From: Laetiporus sulphureus 93-53
Lineage: Eukaryota; Basidiomycota; Agaricomycetes; Polyporales; Laetiporaceae
Reading direction: 5' to 3'
Assembly (NCBI RefSeq): GCF_001632365.1
Contig: NW_024468588.1
Span: forward strand, 91,370 to 139,298
Length of the DNA: 47,929 nt
Part shown: piece after piece, positions 1 to 10,972 of the stretch
Layout of the letters: every line of letters starts with the position of its first letter
Numbering within the stretch: position 1 is the stretch's first letter
The notes under the pieces: model-generated
Told to the model about the DNA's origin: nothing
The model's input: only the letters and a program-made list of their open reading frames with translations
Databases searched by the model: none
Position numbers and translations under genes: made by a program

Positions 1-59
1 GTTCCACGTGACTGTCCCTTTTTAGTCTTTTTGATCTCTTGTCCGGTGTTACCGTGACA
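1..59 (+). repeat. Terminal fragment of a Gypsy-type LTR
   Basis: The first 59 bases match the last ~60 bases of both LTRs of the Gypsy element at 10,973-19,760: a shared TTCCACGTGAC start, a TTTTAGTC block, TTTGATCTCTTGTCC, and a GTGACA end. The fragment stops exactly at the ACA terminus, and Copia-derived sequence starts at base 60. It is therefore the end of a related LTR inserted into the Copia fragment; the rest lies outside the window. Confidence 0.75.
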
Positions 60-640
60 ACCACTGTGCTGAGTAACACGAACCCCATTGTCAGAAAAAG
101 ACACGACCAGGCAGGAGGGGGACGTGCACAAAGCAGAAATGGACACCAGTCAAACAGTAGCCTGGGGAACATAGAGAACATCCTGGAGAATGAGGTGGTT
201 TCCCTGCTCAATGAAGAGCTTCACACGACCAACCCCATGTGCATGAATCAGAGAGCCATTCACACTCCGAATGCCATGAGGGGCAATAGGACGCAAGTCG
301 TAGAAGTCATCATGGCAAGGCGTGAGGTGGGTAGATGCACCAGAGTCAAAGACGAAGGGAACAGCTGCAGAGATAGCAATGCGACCAGTAGGAAGAATGG
401 TAGATGCAACAGTGAAGGCAGATGGATCAACATCAGAGTGCAAATGGGAGCGCCAGTCAAGGGACACAAAATCCTCATTGAGGGCAGAGATGAGCACATC
501 ATATTCAATGTCATCTGCAGGGTCTCCGATTCAACCTGAGCATGTCCGAGCAATATGGGGGAGCTGTTCGAGTGCATGCCTTGCTTGGGGTGGGTTTGTT
601 GTCCTATGACTTGCTGCTGCATGGTCAACCCAGTTGCAGC
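60..640 (-). pseudogene. Copia (Ty1) gag/protease fragment
   Basis: Reading the minus strand gives the end of a Copia gag followed by the retroviral-type aspartic protease. The catalytic FDSGASTH motif is visible near 340-365, and a typical LQDVLYVPQA segment ends near 150. A frameshift near 148 leads into further Copia-like residues (ALCTSPSCLVV) that run to base 60. Integrase and reverse transcriptase are absent, so only this scrap remains. It is cut at base 60 by an LTR end and gives way to cytochrome P450 sequence somewhere between 540 and 645. The exact right edge is not resolved. Confidence 0.75.
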
Positions 641-644
641 TAAA

Positions 645-2778
645 ACCTGTTGCAGGAAGAGCAATTGTATGTCTCGGACCCTTGCACCCTCCATCACATT
701 GTAGTCAAGGAGCAGCACATATATGATGAAACAGATGTCTTCTTGATGTACCCCTTTGAATGTTTTGACACTGATATATATGATTAATTCATTACTCCAT
801 CTAGGATAAACGATCTAATTTTCAGTGAAGGCCTCATCGCCACACATGGCAAGTGACCATTGTTGCCCTGCATTGCTCAGGAGTCTCACATAGGGGCATA
901 CAGGAACCCAACACAAGAAGCAGAGAAAGATGCTCAATCCTGTGTTTTCCTTCACGAATATGCGACACCTGCTGTCAATCATCCAATCAATCACTGATCA
1001 GCTGCTCGCTGTGCTGCTGACAGAATTGCCACCCAACGGTGAGACCCTTTGAGTGAATATGTAATATATATATCTCATGATGTTCTCCTGCAGGCAGAAA
1101 AGAAATCAACGTCATTCCTTGGATGTCCCGCACTGCTATGGAGTACATATGCCAAGCAGGCATGGGCTACACCTTCAATACATTGGAGTCGGACATGACA
1201 TCAGAGCATGCACGCGCAATCTGAAAGCTTAGGTGTGCCTGCCCTTTGTGTCATGATTGTGCACTGATCTCCCCTATACCTGTGAACTGCGTGGACATGA
1301 TGGAAGCTCAACAGCGATGTGCATCATCATGCTCTGCCTGTTTATCCCATGCATCATATGCAGACTACCCCTCCACTGATGCAATGCTCTCATCGACTGG
1401 ATGCCCATGCCTGCCCTATATGAGATGCGTGAAACTGTGGGCACACTCGACAGCATTAGCAAGACTATCTATGCAGAGAAGAAGGCTGCAGTAGATGGGC
1501 ATGCCATGAAGGGTGCACTCGAGGGTGAAGATCTTGGTCTGCAGATGAAAGGCCGGGATATCATAAGCATCTTGCGTGCGTCCCTTTTCTGCTACCCGCC
1601 ATCCACGCTGAACTCCCCAGCAGTGAAGGTGAACTCATCATCCTCAGATGCCGACTGACTCACTGAGACCAAGCTCCTCAGACAGATGAAGTGAGCACTG
1701 CCACACTGCACCAGCGATGGCAGGCTGACCGGTGCTTGGACAGCACCATCATCTTTGCGGCATTTGAGATGACCACCGTCGCCATTGCGTGCATATTCTA
1801 CATCCTCGTGACATGCCCAGACATGCAGGTGCACCTGCGCAGTGAACTGTGGGTGGTGAAGCAGGTGCAAGCAGTGGTCAGCGAATGCTGGGAGGATGTC
1901 ATGCTGCCGTACGATGTGCTAATGGGCTTGCCGTACCTCGACACGATCATGCATGAAACATTCCATGTCTATCTGCCAACGTTACTCATGAGCTGCATGT
2001 GAGCAATATAGCATTGTGGCACAGAGTACGCTCTGACACCCATCCAGTGCCAGGCAGGTGATGGTCCTCCTCCTCAAGCAACCTGTATGTTCTGCATCTG
2101 GTGAGCAGATCTCATCCATACCCTTGCCTGAGGGTACAACGGTCATCGTCTCCATCCTCGCCATGAACCACAACAAAGAGGTGTGGGGTGAGGACACATC
2201 AGCATGGCACCCAGAGTTTTGGCTCACTGCATTGGGTGAGTGAATCCGCATAGGTCAAGACCTGGACAAAACACTCAGAGAAGATGAGGATGAGGTCGAT
2301 GCTACTTCAGGAAAAGGGAAGATCAAGTACCCTGGAGTCTATGCATCGATGTGGATAGCTTCGTCTTGAGTTAGCAGAAGCTCACGCTGAATAATGAAAT
2401 AGGATGACCTTCTTGGAAGGTGGACGTGCCTGCATGTGAGCGTTCTCTGAATGAGCAGTGTCGCAGTAGCTCACTTCCAGTCCTCGGTAGCGGATTCAAG
2501 TTTGCAGAAATGAAGCTGAGTGAGTTTTCTTAGTTTTCCTTTCAAGTGGAAGCAGCCTGATGGCTATATTCACAGAGCAAGTCATCGTGACTCTCGTACC
2601 TGCATTGAGCCTCGAGCTTCCTTCAGAGGCTGACGAGAGTGGTAATGTCAAGGAGATATACTGGAAGATGAATGGCTTACAGGTGCCAGTGGTCCGTCCA
2701 CCCCTCGGTGATGATCGTATGCCACAGGTGCCGTTGATGATCAGGAGAGTGGAAGAACATGATTTCCTTGATGACTGA
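645..2778 (+). pseudogene. Cytochrome P450 monooxygenase pseudogene
   Basis: A microsomal-type fungal P450 can be followed exon by exon. It starts at a QLYVSDP-like strand near 660, then HIYDETDVFLM, HKKQRKMLNPVFS (near 920), MEYICQAGMGYTF (near 1140), and the I-helix region FAAFEMTTVAIA (near 1755). The K-helix is HETFH (near 1950), the heme loop is FLEGGRACIGFKFAEMKL split by an intron (2411-2530), and the tail ends in HDFLDD. The last three introns (starting 2350, 2438 and 2532) have usable GT-AG sites, and the heme cysteine is intact. It is broken by in-frame TGA codons at 1222 and 2241. The arginine of the K-helix ExxR is now His and PERW is PEFW. The N-terminal membrane anchor is missing. 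Substrate is unknown. Confidence 0.85.
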
Positions 2779-3406
2779 TTGCCTCGATAAAAGTGTGCAT
2801 AGAATCGATTGATGTCCTCTATAGCAGGTGGTCTCTCCTTTATGCACCTAGGTCACTAGCAGTGCCTCGTGAAGAATTTGTCAGTACAAATGTTTCACAC
2901 TTGCATAAACATTGTGTGATATCTCCAGATCCATAAGATAAGAAAACTTCACCCAATGCTGTTGACAGTTCGCACCAGACTGGGATAGCTGTAGGGTAAA
3001 GCACGTATACCGAGGGGCAAACTGATGCCCCCCTGTATTATATCTGCCTACATATACATGAGACACTATGCACACAGACCACCTGGTGCCTCCCATTTAG
3101 CCCAACCCATGGGCTTACATATATCCTGGTGGTATGGCGTAGCTCACCAGAATTCAACAAACACAATCACAGGACAAATGAGATACGAAATCCAGCGTTC
3201 TTCAAAGCCTTGATGTGATAGACGGTAAAATTGTGGCATGAATCTCCCTCGAGAGTAATTAATGTGAAGGTACGTTCTTTTGGATCAAGTTGAATGCTGA
3301 GACACGCTGCATGCTTTATGTGATGCAGGCAGGTGCCCGGGTTTGTTTGTACATGTGCGTGTGACCTCATACTTAAGGTGCTCAGTGTTGGCTACAAGCG
3401 CGTGCA
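2779..3406. other. No gene seen
   Basis: Short ORFs occur on both strands but none resembles a known family or joins into a multi-exon gene. The sequence is AT-richer than the flanking relics. A small hairpin-like GGGCAAACTGATGCCC sits near 3015. It is probably decayed intergenic or transposon sequence. Confidence 0.4.
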
Positions 3407-4117
3407 CACTACGGCCTTACCGGGGGCATGAGCCCATGATTCCGCTGGGAACATTTTGGACATATCATGATAACAGTCACAATGTAACTCTAATGTTACT
3501 GATGTAAACATCACAGAATGATTTGAATTATTTCGAGTGAGCACATTGTGGATTAAATAGTGATATTATTCAGAAAGACACCAGGATGAGACAACAATTT
3601 TGCTCTGGCCAGCATTCATATAATATATTGGTATCATTTTGAATGGATCTTAAGGGTACATTACAAATGTGATCAATGTGATGTTACGATGAGTACCAGA
3701 ATGCTTTCCATCATGTGCTGGCTGGAATCATTTTGAATGCATCAGGGATGTTCTAATATGGTTAGCACATTACTATATATAGTAATAACAATTATGCGAT
3801 CATGATGAATCCATTGAGAACATCTTGAGAACATCATGGCCACTCACAGGTATCATTTGAGATTTTCTCCCAAGAAACATTTAGCATGCTATTGCAATAA
3901 TGCTTAAATGCTGTCATCTGCAGCATTGGGGTCTCATTCTTGCATCTTTATGAATGCTATCAAAACTGTGCCACAATGTTGATGCTTAAAATATTTTAAA
4001 ACATTCAAAATGATTTCAAAATGTATGTGCTAAAAACATTGCATAGACTGTTATTACAATGTGTCTAAAATGTTTTGGGCAAAATCATGAGCCCATGCCC
4101 CCAGTGCCTCCACATTG
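3407..4117. mobile_element. MITE-like element with ~65 bp inverted ends
   Basis: The block around 3421-3483 (GGGGGCATGAGCCCATGAT, later AACATTTTGGACA and ATAACAGTC) recurs as the reverse complement at about 4043-4104 (GGGGGCATGGGCTCATGAT, AACATTTTAGACA, ATAACAGTC). By eye about three quarters of positions match. The 550 bp between the arms has no credible ORF, is AT-rich and repeats TCATTTTGAATG-like words. This fits a non-autonomous DNA transposon. The outermost ends and target duplication are not certain; the stated edges assume weak CA...TG termini. Superfamily is not assigned. Confidence 0.6.
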
Positions 4118-4290
4118 CAGGTGTTGTTAACATTCACTAGCACTGCCCAGCCATGGTTATTGAGAGAAGGTGTGATATAGACATGGTGACTGTGAGAATT
4201 AACGAGTGGGCCTCAAAGTGCTCGTGTCATACTGTCATCCCATTAGAGTGCCTTGCATACTCAAATGTGCACTACTGTTACAATGCATGA

Positions 4291-5170
4291 ATGCATCCCT
4301 CATTACACAGTCGCAAAGCAATGGAGCTTGAACCACAACCACCATCTGCATCGACTAGCACCTGGGGGTCCGTCCCTGGGTTCACTGTTTCTTCTGTTCC
4401 TTCTGATGAAATCACCTTGCATACCTCCAACCTCACCCTGGCAATGCATCAGGCTGTCCAACCATGGCAGTCGCAGGGTCCCTCTGAGATGCTGCATGAC
4501 ATGGACTGCACAATCGATGCCACTTTCATGGTGAACAAGGCCATGCTCCGAGTACTCAACACTGCATATGCAAAGTACTGGATGAACTCCATCATGAACC
4601 CCCTCATGTTCCAATGCTTTAAGAAAGCACTTGCATCATACAGTGGTACCACAGAGGCAGGCTCCCCCTCTGCTACTGCCCAACCACCTGCACCCACCTC
4701 ATCCTCTGGACCTGACCTCACAGTGGCCCTTCAGGACCTTCGATCTGCCCTCGATGCCAGGCTTGATGCTCTGGAGACTCAAATGGTGACTGTGACCCCC
4801 CCATCACAGATGAAGGCCCCCCCCTCCTTCCAGACCTCAGGTACGTGGCACTCCCAAGAAGCGCTCATATGTGATGGCAGCTGCAACATCTCGTCCAGCT
4901 CCTCTTATGATGACTTCGAACCCACCCACTTCCTCGAAGGCTCCTGGGCCCAAACATGCCCCAGAGCCCTTGAGGTATGTGGTTCATTTTGCTGGCTCTG
5001 TGCTGGCACACCTGCTTCAGATGCCCCCTGCCTAACTTGTCAGTGATGTGAACGCAGCACTGGCTGTGATACCAACTAATGTGCTACAGCACAGAGGTGC
5101 AACGGATGACTGCGAAGGGTCAACGTGACTGGTATGCCTGCATCTACTCGACACGGAAAGACCAGAGGGC
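4291..5170 (+). pseudogene. LINE ORF1-like (gag-like) relic
   Basis: A proline/serine-rich frame from 4291 contains a short heptad-like stretch (LTVALQDLRSALDARLDALE, about 4717-4776). After a frameshift near 4845 it continues as PKKRSYVMAAATSRPAP, then RYVVHFAGSVLAHLLQMPPA, a stop near 5040, and LVSDVNAALAVIPTNV to about 5100, ending near 5170. The final part resembles the nucleic-acid-binding ORF1 proteins found upstream of reverse transcriptase in fungal non-LTR elements. That assignment is from memory of the family and is tentative. No RT follows, because a Copia LTR begins directly afterwards. The reading frame is broken at least twice. Confidence 0.45.
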
Positions 5171-5528
5171 TAAAGTGATGTGTACCATCACATCAGCAGA
5201 TTGCATCAGAGTAAAGCCTCTCATATTCATATCTAAAGTGACATGTACTATCACATCACTGTGCTAAGCGTAAGTACATCTGTACGGTGCAGAACTATAT
5301 GTAAAACCACATACGTGGATTGCACCAGGGTAAAGCCTCTGGGGCATGTGATGTACTCAATGTGAATATATATGCTGGCTGTCAAGTGTCTGAAGAGAAG
5401 TGAGTGTTGGGGAGCTCAAGATCGAGTGGGGTAAGCATATACTAAACTAGGAAACAATATGACCTGATAAGTACTATAGTGCTGGTGGCCCAACACCTGA
5501 AGGTGGCTGCAGATTACAAATCATGACA
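5171..5528 (-). repeat. 3' LTR of the minus-strand Copia element (left edge approximate)
   Basis: On the minus strand a purine tract (5529-5541) is followed directly by TGTCATGATTTG, the expected start of a Copia 3' LTR. The LTR should run leftwards to about 5171-5176, where the LINE-like coding sequence ends. It contains two related internal copies of a 23-bp unit (GATTGCATCAGAGTAAAGCC at 5199, GATTGCACCAGGGTAAAGCC at 5318). No second LTR was found, so the left edge could not be fixed by comparison. Confidence 0.5.
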
Positions 5529-5541
5529 CTCCCCCTCAAAC
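5529..5541 (-). other. Polypurine tract of the Copia element
   Basis: The minus strand reads GTTTGAGGGGGAG immediately before the TGTCATG start of the LTR. This is the usual arrangement for plus-strand priming in Copia elements. Confidence 0.6.
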
Positions 5542-5718
5542 CTTCACTAGTCTCATGGACACAGTGAAGTGTTTGGTCTTCAATGATGGGAGAGCCTTCA
5601 TAAGGATGTCAGCGGTCATGTCCTTGGTAAGACAGTAAATGAGCGATATCTTTCCTTCAGCAATGGAATAATGAATGAAATGAAATTGGATGTTAATGTG
5701 CTTGGTGCGCGCATGGAA

Positions 5719-7206
5719 TCAGTCATCCTTCAATAGCATGATAGTGGACTGGTTGTCAGAATGCAGAGGGATGAGATGCTCAGGTTCACCGAACAACTCT
5801 ATGATGAAAGATCGAAGCCATAAGGCTTCCTTGCTAGCATGAGTCAATGCCACGTACTCAGCCTCCATAGTCAAAAGCATGACGAGGTCTTGCTGCTTTG
5901 AGGACCAGGAGACAGTGCCACCATTTAGCATGAAGACGTATCCTGAGATCACATGGTGTCCTTCCATGCTCATACCATCCACATCGAAATAGCCTATGAC
6001 CTCATTGTCCTCAGATCCACCAAGAACCAGCCACTGATTTGCTGTTCCCTTGAGGTATTGATAAACACACTTAAGCGCATTCCAGTGTGCGATGCCTGGG
6101 TTCTGACCAAACTGTGCAAGCTGACTCACAGCAAAAGTAATGTCAGGACGCGTAGATACGGACACATACTGAAGTACTCCTAAAGCCTCCAGATAGGGCT
6201 TGTCATGCATAACAGTGTATTCTTCCATCATGATCAGACATTGGTCAGAGGAAAGTCGAACGTGCGGGTCCATGGGTTGTGGTGATGGCTTGGCATCAGT
6301 GAAACCATAGCGTGCAACTATCGACTCGATGTATGCGTGCTGAGATAGCACGATAGTATGTTGCACTCAATCCTGCTTAATTTCAATGCCCAGGAGCCAG
6401 TGAAGCTCTCCATTGTCAGTAATCTCCAGCTTCAATTTTATCATCCCCTTGAGCTTGAGGAGATTCACCAGAATTGAGCTGACAAGGGTTATATCGTCGA
6501 CACTCATAAAGATGATGGTAAGTTCACCATTTGGGTGATGTCAATAGAATACGGTGTGGTCATGTTCTAATCGTATGAGTTTGAAGCTTTCCAGGATTCT
6601 GCGTAGCTTCGTGTACCAGCAACAATTAGATTGCCGCAATCCGTAAAGTGATACCTGAAGATGAAGCACTTGTCCAAGTACCAGGCCCTCAAGAGCGATG
6701 CCAAATGGTGGTCACATGTATATTTCTTCATCGTCGTGCAGCTTGCCATAAAGGTATGCACTCTTGATGTCGATTTGGTGAGCATGTCATCCATTCCAAG
6801 CTGCTACTGACAGTATAGTGTGAATGAAAGTGAGCTTACAAACAGCAGCGTAGATGTCGTCATGGTAGTAGTTGATGCCCTCTACCTGTGAGAAGCCTTG
6901 AGCACATAGGCATGCGTGGTAACTGGTTACATGGCCTCGCATGTCTCTCTTAGTGTGAAAAGCCCAAGTCGACCCTATAACATTCTTTCCTGATGAATGT
7001 GGTGGTGGGTCCACATAAACCCAGCTCTGTCTCGATTCTAGGTGACGAATCTCTTCTTGCATGACCTCTAGCCATGACGGCCAGTCTGGATGACACTTCA
7101 CCTCAATGACATTTCGTGGATCGAAACCCATCACCTCAGAGGTTACTACTCCTACGGCATACGCAATGGTCTCGCTGAATGCATAATTGATAGCGACTTC
7201 AGTCAA
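5719..7206 (-). pseudogene. Copia reverse transcriptase and RNase H (broken)
   Basis: The RT entry segment (residues like HPDWPSWLEVMQEEIRHLES, then NVIGSTWAFHTKRD) lies at 6880-7120. The active-site loop reads MSVDDITL at about 6484-6507; Copia normally has YVDD, so the Tyr has become Ser. The RNase H part (5719-6366) is well preserved, with RPDITFAVSQLAQF, a GYFDVDG strand, VSWSSKQQDLV and MEAEYVALTHASKEALWL. At least three frame breaks separate these pieces (near 6790, 6560 and 6370). It would have copied element RNA and degraded the RNA strand of the hybrid. Confidence 0.85.
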
Positions 7207-7373
7207 GGCACCCTCAGCTCATCCCGACATGATGTTGTGCATCTTTGCACTCAGCAAGCAGATTTCTTGCCCATCACAACATTAGGATCTTCTGGCTTGC
7301 AAATTTCCTCAGGTGCTATAAAAGGAGTGAGAATGATAGGTGGTGAGGGAGGTGGAGCAGCATCAGAAACTTT

Positions 7374-7904
7374 TCATTCCAATTCTAAGGTAAACCCTAT
7401 ATCCATGTCATTATGCTCTCCCTCAATGCGTGGAGCCTCCTTGCTGAAGACGACATCATGCTCTATCATGATCGTCTTTCGAGTTGGCCAATAGATGTGA
7501 TTCCTGTTCGACGAGTCGTCAAATCTGAGCCAGCGAGCCTCTACATCACGTGCATCTAGCTTCGATGTGTTATTGACTTTCACGAACATGATGTTCCCCC
7601 ACGGATGCAACTTTGATACATCCAGCACATGACCAAACTGGACCTTATACGAAGTCTTGCTGCCCAGGGCACGATGCATGGTCTGATTGTAGATGTGCAT
7701 GACATATGCCAGTGCCTCGCCCCACAGCCACTTGGGCAAACCTGAGCAGACAAAAGCTGCGTGAATGCTGTTAAAGATCATGCCATGCATTCACTCTGTG
7801 ACACTGTTGTGTTCAGGGGTATCATGAACAGTAAGTTTTCTAATGGCTCCTGCGCATTCGAGGTGCGCTGACATATCGTCAGATAGAAACTCACCTCCGC
7901 GATC
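7374..7904 (-). pseudogene. Copia integrase, C-terminal half
   Basis: The frame begins at the solo-LTR junction (7904) with the integrase second-aspartate motif continuing as DRGGEFLSDDMSAHLECAGA. It then reads NSVTE followed by a TGA at 7791-7793, where Copia integrases usually have Arg (CGA). After the TGA it continues as KWLWGEALAYVMHIYNQTMH and KVQFGHVLDVSKLHPWG, typical of the Copia integrase end. The segment joins the N-terminal half across the 918 bp LTR insertion. Confidence 0.8.
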
Positions 7905-8822
7905 TGTCACAGTATTAAGTGGCACCTTTCTTTTTGCACCAATAAAGTCATCATTCAGCAACCACAAGTGGTTATTCAGACACCAACCTTCATATTGGCC
8001 TCACAAAGTGGATACTTAGACAAATAGCACAATACCACCACATACATCGTGGATATGACTATGTCTACCACATGACCACCAAGCGCCCATGATTCAGCCA
8101 CCCAGTCACGTGACACTGGCCACTTGCCCTATTTGGAAGTTATCAGGTGTTGATCACGTGACACCAGGCCACTTGCCCAGAATGGAACTCTTTGGCCCAC
8201 AATAGGCTTACCTGTGCTCATTGGACCATCAAGCTAGCAAGCACCCAATTTGCTGCTCAATAGCAGCACCAACTACATGGCTGCCAAATAGTAGCACCAG
8301 CATTAGAATATGCGCTATGGCAGAACCCCCCATTGGCCACTCAATAAGTGGCACCACTTCAGCCACTCAAATAGTGGCACCACCTTCAGGCAATTATCTC
8401 ATTGGGTAAAGTAGGATTACCTTGGCATATCCACGGCCTTTATAGATAGTTGCTATAGCAAAAGTCCAGAACCATTACTGGTTTTTGCAATATGTTCACA
8501 TGTAGACAGGACAGGACCCCAGTAAGTACACCATGGTTAGGGTATCAAGGGTCCACCACTACATGTATATAAGCACATAAGGATCTAAGGGAAGACCTTA
8601 GATTCGTTCACCTATTTCATGCGGCCTAACAGCCAATTCACCCCCTTGTTGTGAGCATAAGGCTAAGGGCCCTTTGAGCCCCTTTTTTTAGGCTGCATGT
8701 CACTGCATGCCTGGTTTGACCCTTCCTGGGCAAACCTCTTTTTTGTGCAGGTCACTGGATGCTGGCAAACACCTTGCTGTCATTTCCTTGCCTTAGGGCA
8801 CAGGATCTAATGCGCCGTGACA
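7905..8822 (+). repeat. Solo LTR inserted in the Copia integrase
   Basis: The block starts TGTCACAGTATTAAG and ends GCCGTGACA. It is flanked by CGATC on the left and TGATC on the right, a 4-5 bp target duplication with one mismatch. Removing the LTR and one flank restores the integrase reading VVQSD-RGGEF. A related copy starts at 9995. A TATATAA box near 8566-8572 is followed by a perfect 8-bp hairpin (ATCTAAGG at 8583-8590, CCTTAGAT at 8596-8603), also present in the other copy. No internal element sequence remains, so this is a recombination product. Confidence 0.85.
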
Positions 8823-9232
8823 TGATCTGACTGTACAACCTTTACACGAGTACTGTTCTGCATTTGCAAACGTGCTTTGAATCTGATGAACTTGTCGAAG
8901 GCCTCGAATTTCAACCATAGTAATGGCATCTCGAGCCAACGCGTAGCGTCATCGACGATTGTGAGCACATAATGGCTATGGTTTACCATCATAACTGACA
9001 CAGGTCCCCATATGTCTAGATGAACATGCTCACTGTAAGAAGTGGCAAGCGGAGACTGGCAGATAGCAGCGATAGGAGCACGGCATGCCTTCGCGACTAG
9101 GCACATGCGGCATTCGACCTCCTCGGTACATTGAGGATCTAGCCTGATGCCAGTGATGTGATGCTCATGAAGCATCGCCTTGATGTATCTGTAGTTCACA
9201 TGTCCCAGACGACAATGAATCTCATGCAGCGA
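8823..9232 (-). pseudogene. Copia integrase, N-terminal half
   Basis: This part carries the pre-integrase zinc-binding region (histidines in AMLHEHHITG and the cysteine pair ECRMC near 9107-9121). It continues into the catalytic core with HLDIWGPVSV (first Asp) and IVDDATRWLEM. It ends VVQSD at the solo-LTR junction, where the second catalytic Asp segment resumes on the other side at 7904. Confidence 0.8.
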
Positions 9233-9334
9233 TAATGAGATGAGAACTGCGAGCGATGCGCTCGCGTGAAAGATCTGGTAGAGACTGTCTGCACGAGGAA
9301 CTGATCTGACAAGTACACTTTTTGAATTGGTGAT

Positions 9335-9745
9335 TCATAGCTTCCCCTGATGACCTGTATAGCTGTAGCTGTCTTTCTCCAGTACCCTCAGCAACACAAG
9401 TGTCACATGCATAGCCAGCGCATACAAGACATCATGCAGATGCAAGTAGCGCAGCCCGTCCCAATGCTCAAAAGCAATGTCGAGATCGCCTATCCCGTTC
9501 ACATAGAAGATCTCTGAATTTGCGGTGTGAATTTGATGCAGCACAATCATACAGTAATTCATTAGATAGTCCAAGTGCAGTGTCATATGCTGCGAAGCCC
9601 CTGAGTCAAAAATGTTGACTCTGCAACCCATTTCTGTCGCTGCAGCCATCATCTCGTGAGTGTTCGCTACGCGTATCTCAATCTGCTCTGCTAATTTAGA
9701 GCAATTGATGGTGGTTGCCTCAAGGCTAGTCACAGAGGTTATCAC
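9335..9745 (-). pseudogene. Copia aspartic protease
   Basis: The minus-strand frame contains FDSGASQHMT (near 9585-9615), the Copia protease catalytic loop, followed by a YLHLHDVLYALAMHVTLVLL segment typical of the protease end. The protein would have cleaved the gag-pol polyprotein. The frame is separated from both the zinc knuckle and the integrase by frame breaks. Confidence 0.8.
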
Positions 9746-9925
9746 AGAGGTACTCTAGGCCTCCAAGATTACCACGCCCTGAACAGCTGGCTCTGTCCTC
9801 ACAGAGAATGTGGTGCTATCCGTCGCACCATTCTTCGACTTCGTGGTAGCTGCCTTACTGTTGCTTGCACTCGTGGCAGCTTCAGTCTTCACCTTCGGGT
9901 GTTCCTAGTAAGTTTTTGTCGACAG

Positions 9926-9967
9926 ACACTGCGCCTTGCAATGCCCCTTACCCTCGCATTGAAAGCA
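9926..9967 (-). pseudogene. Copia gag zinc knuckle (CCHC)
   Basis: The minus strand encodes CFQCEGKGHCKAQC, a complete C-X2-C-X4-H-X4-C nucleocapsid knuckle. It lies 27 bp from the LTR that truncates the gag gene at 9995. Confidence 0.85.
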
Positions 9968-9994
9968 GGTTATCTCGTGTGACAGATTTTTGCC

Positions 9995-10972
9995 TGTCAC
10001 AGTATTAAGTGACACCTTTCTTTTTGCACCATCAAAGTCCTCATTTGAGTGGTTATTTGGACGCCAACCTTCATATTGGTCTCACAAAGTGGATACTTAG
10101 ACAAACAGCACAATGCCACCACATACATCACGGACATGACTGTGTCTACCACATGACCACCAAGCGTCCATGATTCAGCCACCCAGTCATGTGACACTGG
10201 CCACTTGCCCTATTCAGAAGTTGTCAGGTGTTGGTCACGTGACACCAAGCCACTTGCCCAGAAAGGAACCCATTGGACCATCAAGCTAGCAAGCACCCAA
10301 TTCGCCACTCAAGATAGTGGCACCACTTTGCTGCCTAAACCAATAGGCAGATACCACAACAGAGGATCCCCCTACCAACCGGCATACAGTATAGCCAGGT
10401 ACAGGATAGGCTAGATCTTCTCACAACCCTATCCAGATGAAGACTGATCATCACACTCATTGTTCTGAGTTTGGACAAGATCCTCTCATCTGATGTTGCA
10501 ACCGTTGTGATGTGCCCTGTTGGCCATCACCCATTGACCCCTCAACTGTGAGCCCACTTACAGGCATTTATCTCATTGGATTAGATAGGATTACCTCGGC
10601 GTATCCACGGCCATTGTAGATAGTTGCTATGATGAAGTCCAGAACCATTACCGGTTCTGGCAATATGTTCACATGTAGGTATCTGAGGTCTCACAGTAGC
10701 ACAGTGCCAGGGGCCCTGCCCTACATGTATATAAGCCCATGAGGATCTAAGGGAGAACCTTAGATTCATTATTCTATTGCATGCGGCCTAACAAGCCAAT
10801 TCACCCCTTTGTTGTGAGCATAAGGCTAAGGGCCCTTTGAGCCCCATTTCCAGGATGCATACCACTGCACGCGTCCTCAGCCTAGCCCTTGTGGCAGGCT
10901 TTTTATGTGGGATCATTTGTGCAGGTCACAAAAGCAGACTTGCCCTTAATTGGGTTAAGTGCTTTGGTGCTT
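9995..10972 (+). repeat. Second copy of the 7905-8822 LTR family
   Basis: The first ~930 bp align with the solo LTR at 7905: same TGTCACAGTATTAAG start, same TATATAAG, and same ATCTAAGG/CCTTAGAT hairpin at 10,745-10,765. It also has several unique insertions. The last ~50 bp differ, and the natural end is either 10,972 or the GTGACA ending at 10,979. That end merges with the start of the Gypsy 5' LTR, so the junction is ambiguous by about 7 bp. It truncates the Copia gag on its left side. Confidence 0.75.

Larger units (their letters stand above)
5171..9994 (-). mobile_element. Decayed Copia (Ty1) retrotransposon, minus strand
   Basis: Reading from 9994 downwards, the order is gag zinc knuckle, protease, integrase, reverse transcriptase, RNase H, purine tract and LTR. 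This PR-IN-RT-RH order is diagnostic of Copia. The gag N-terminus and the 5' LTR are missing because a second LTR copy (from 9995) and then a Gypsy element abut at that point. A solo LTR (7905-8822) splits the integrase. Frameshifts and stops are spread throughout, so the element is dead. Confidence 0.85.

Noticed and set aside
2227..2260. A very short intron (18 bp) that would bypass the TGA in the P450 after the PEFW region
   Set aside because: It is too short to be spliced, and the frame continues in phase through the TGA, so a premature stop is simpler.
5058..5080. A TTGGTATCACAGCC-like sequence on the minus strand, resembling a Copia primer-binding site next to an LTR end
   Set aside because: The same bases encode a plausible continuation of the LINE-like relic on the plus strand (AALAVIPTNV), and the Copia element's 5' end lies at the other side, near 9994.
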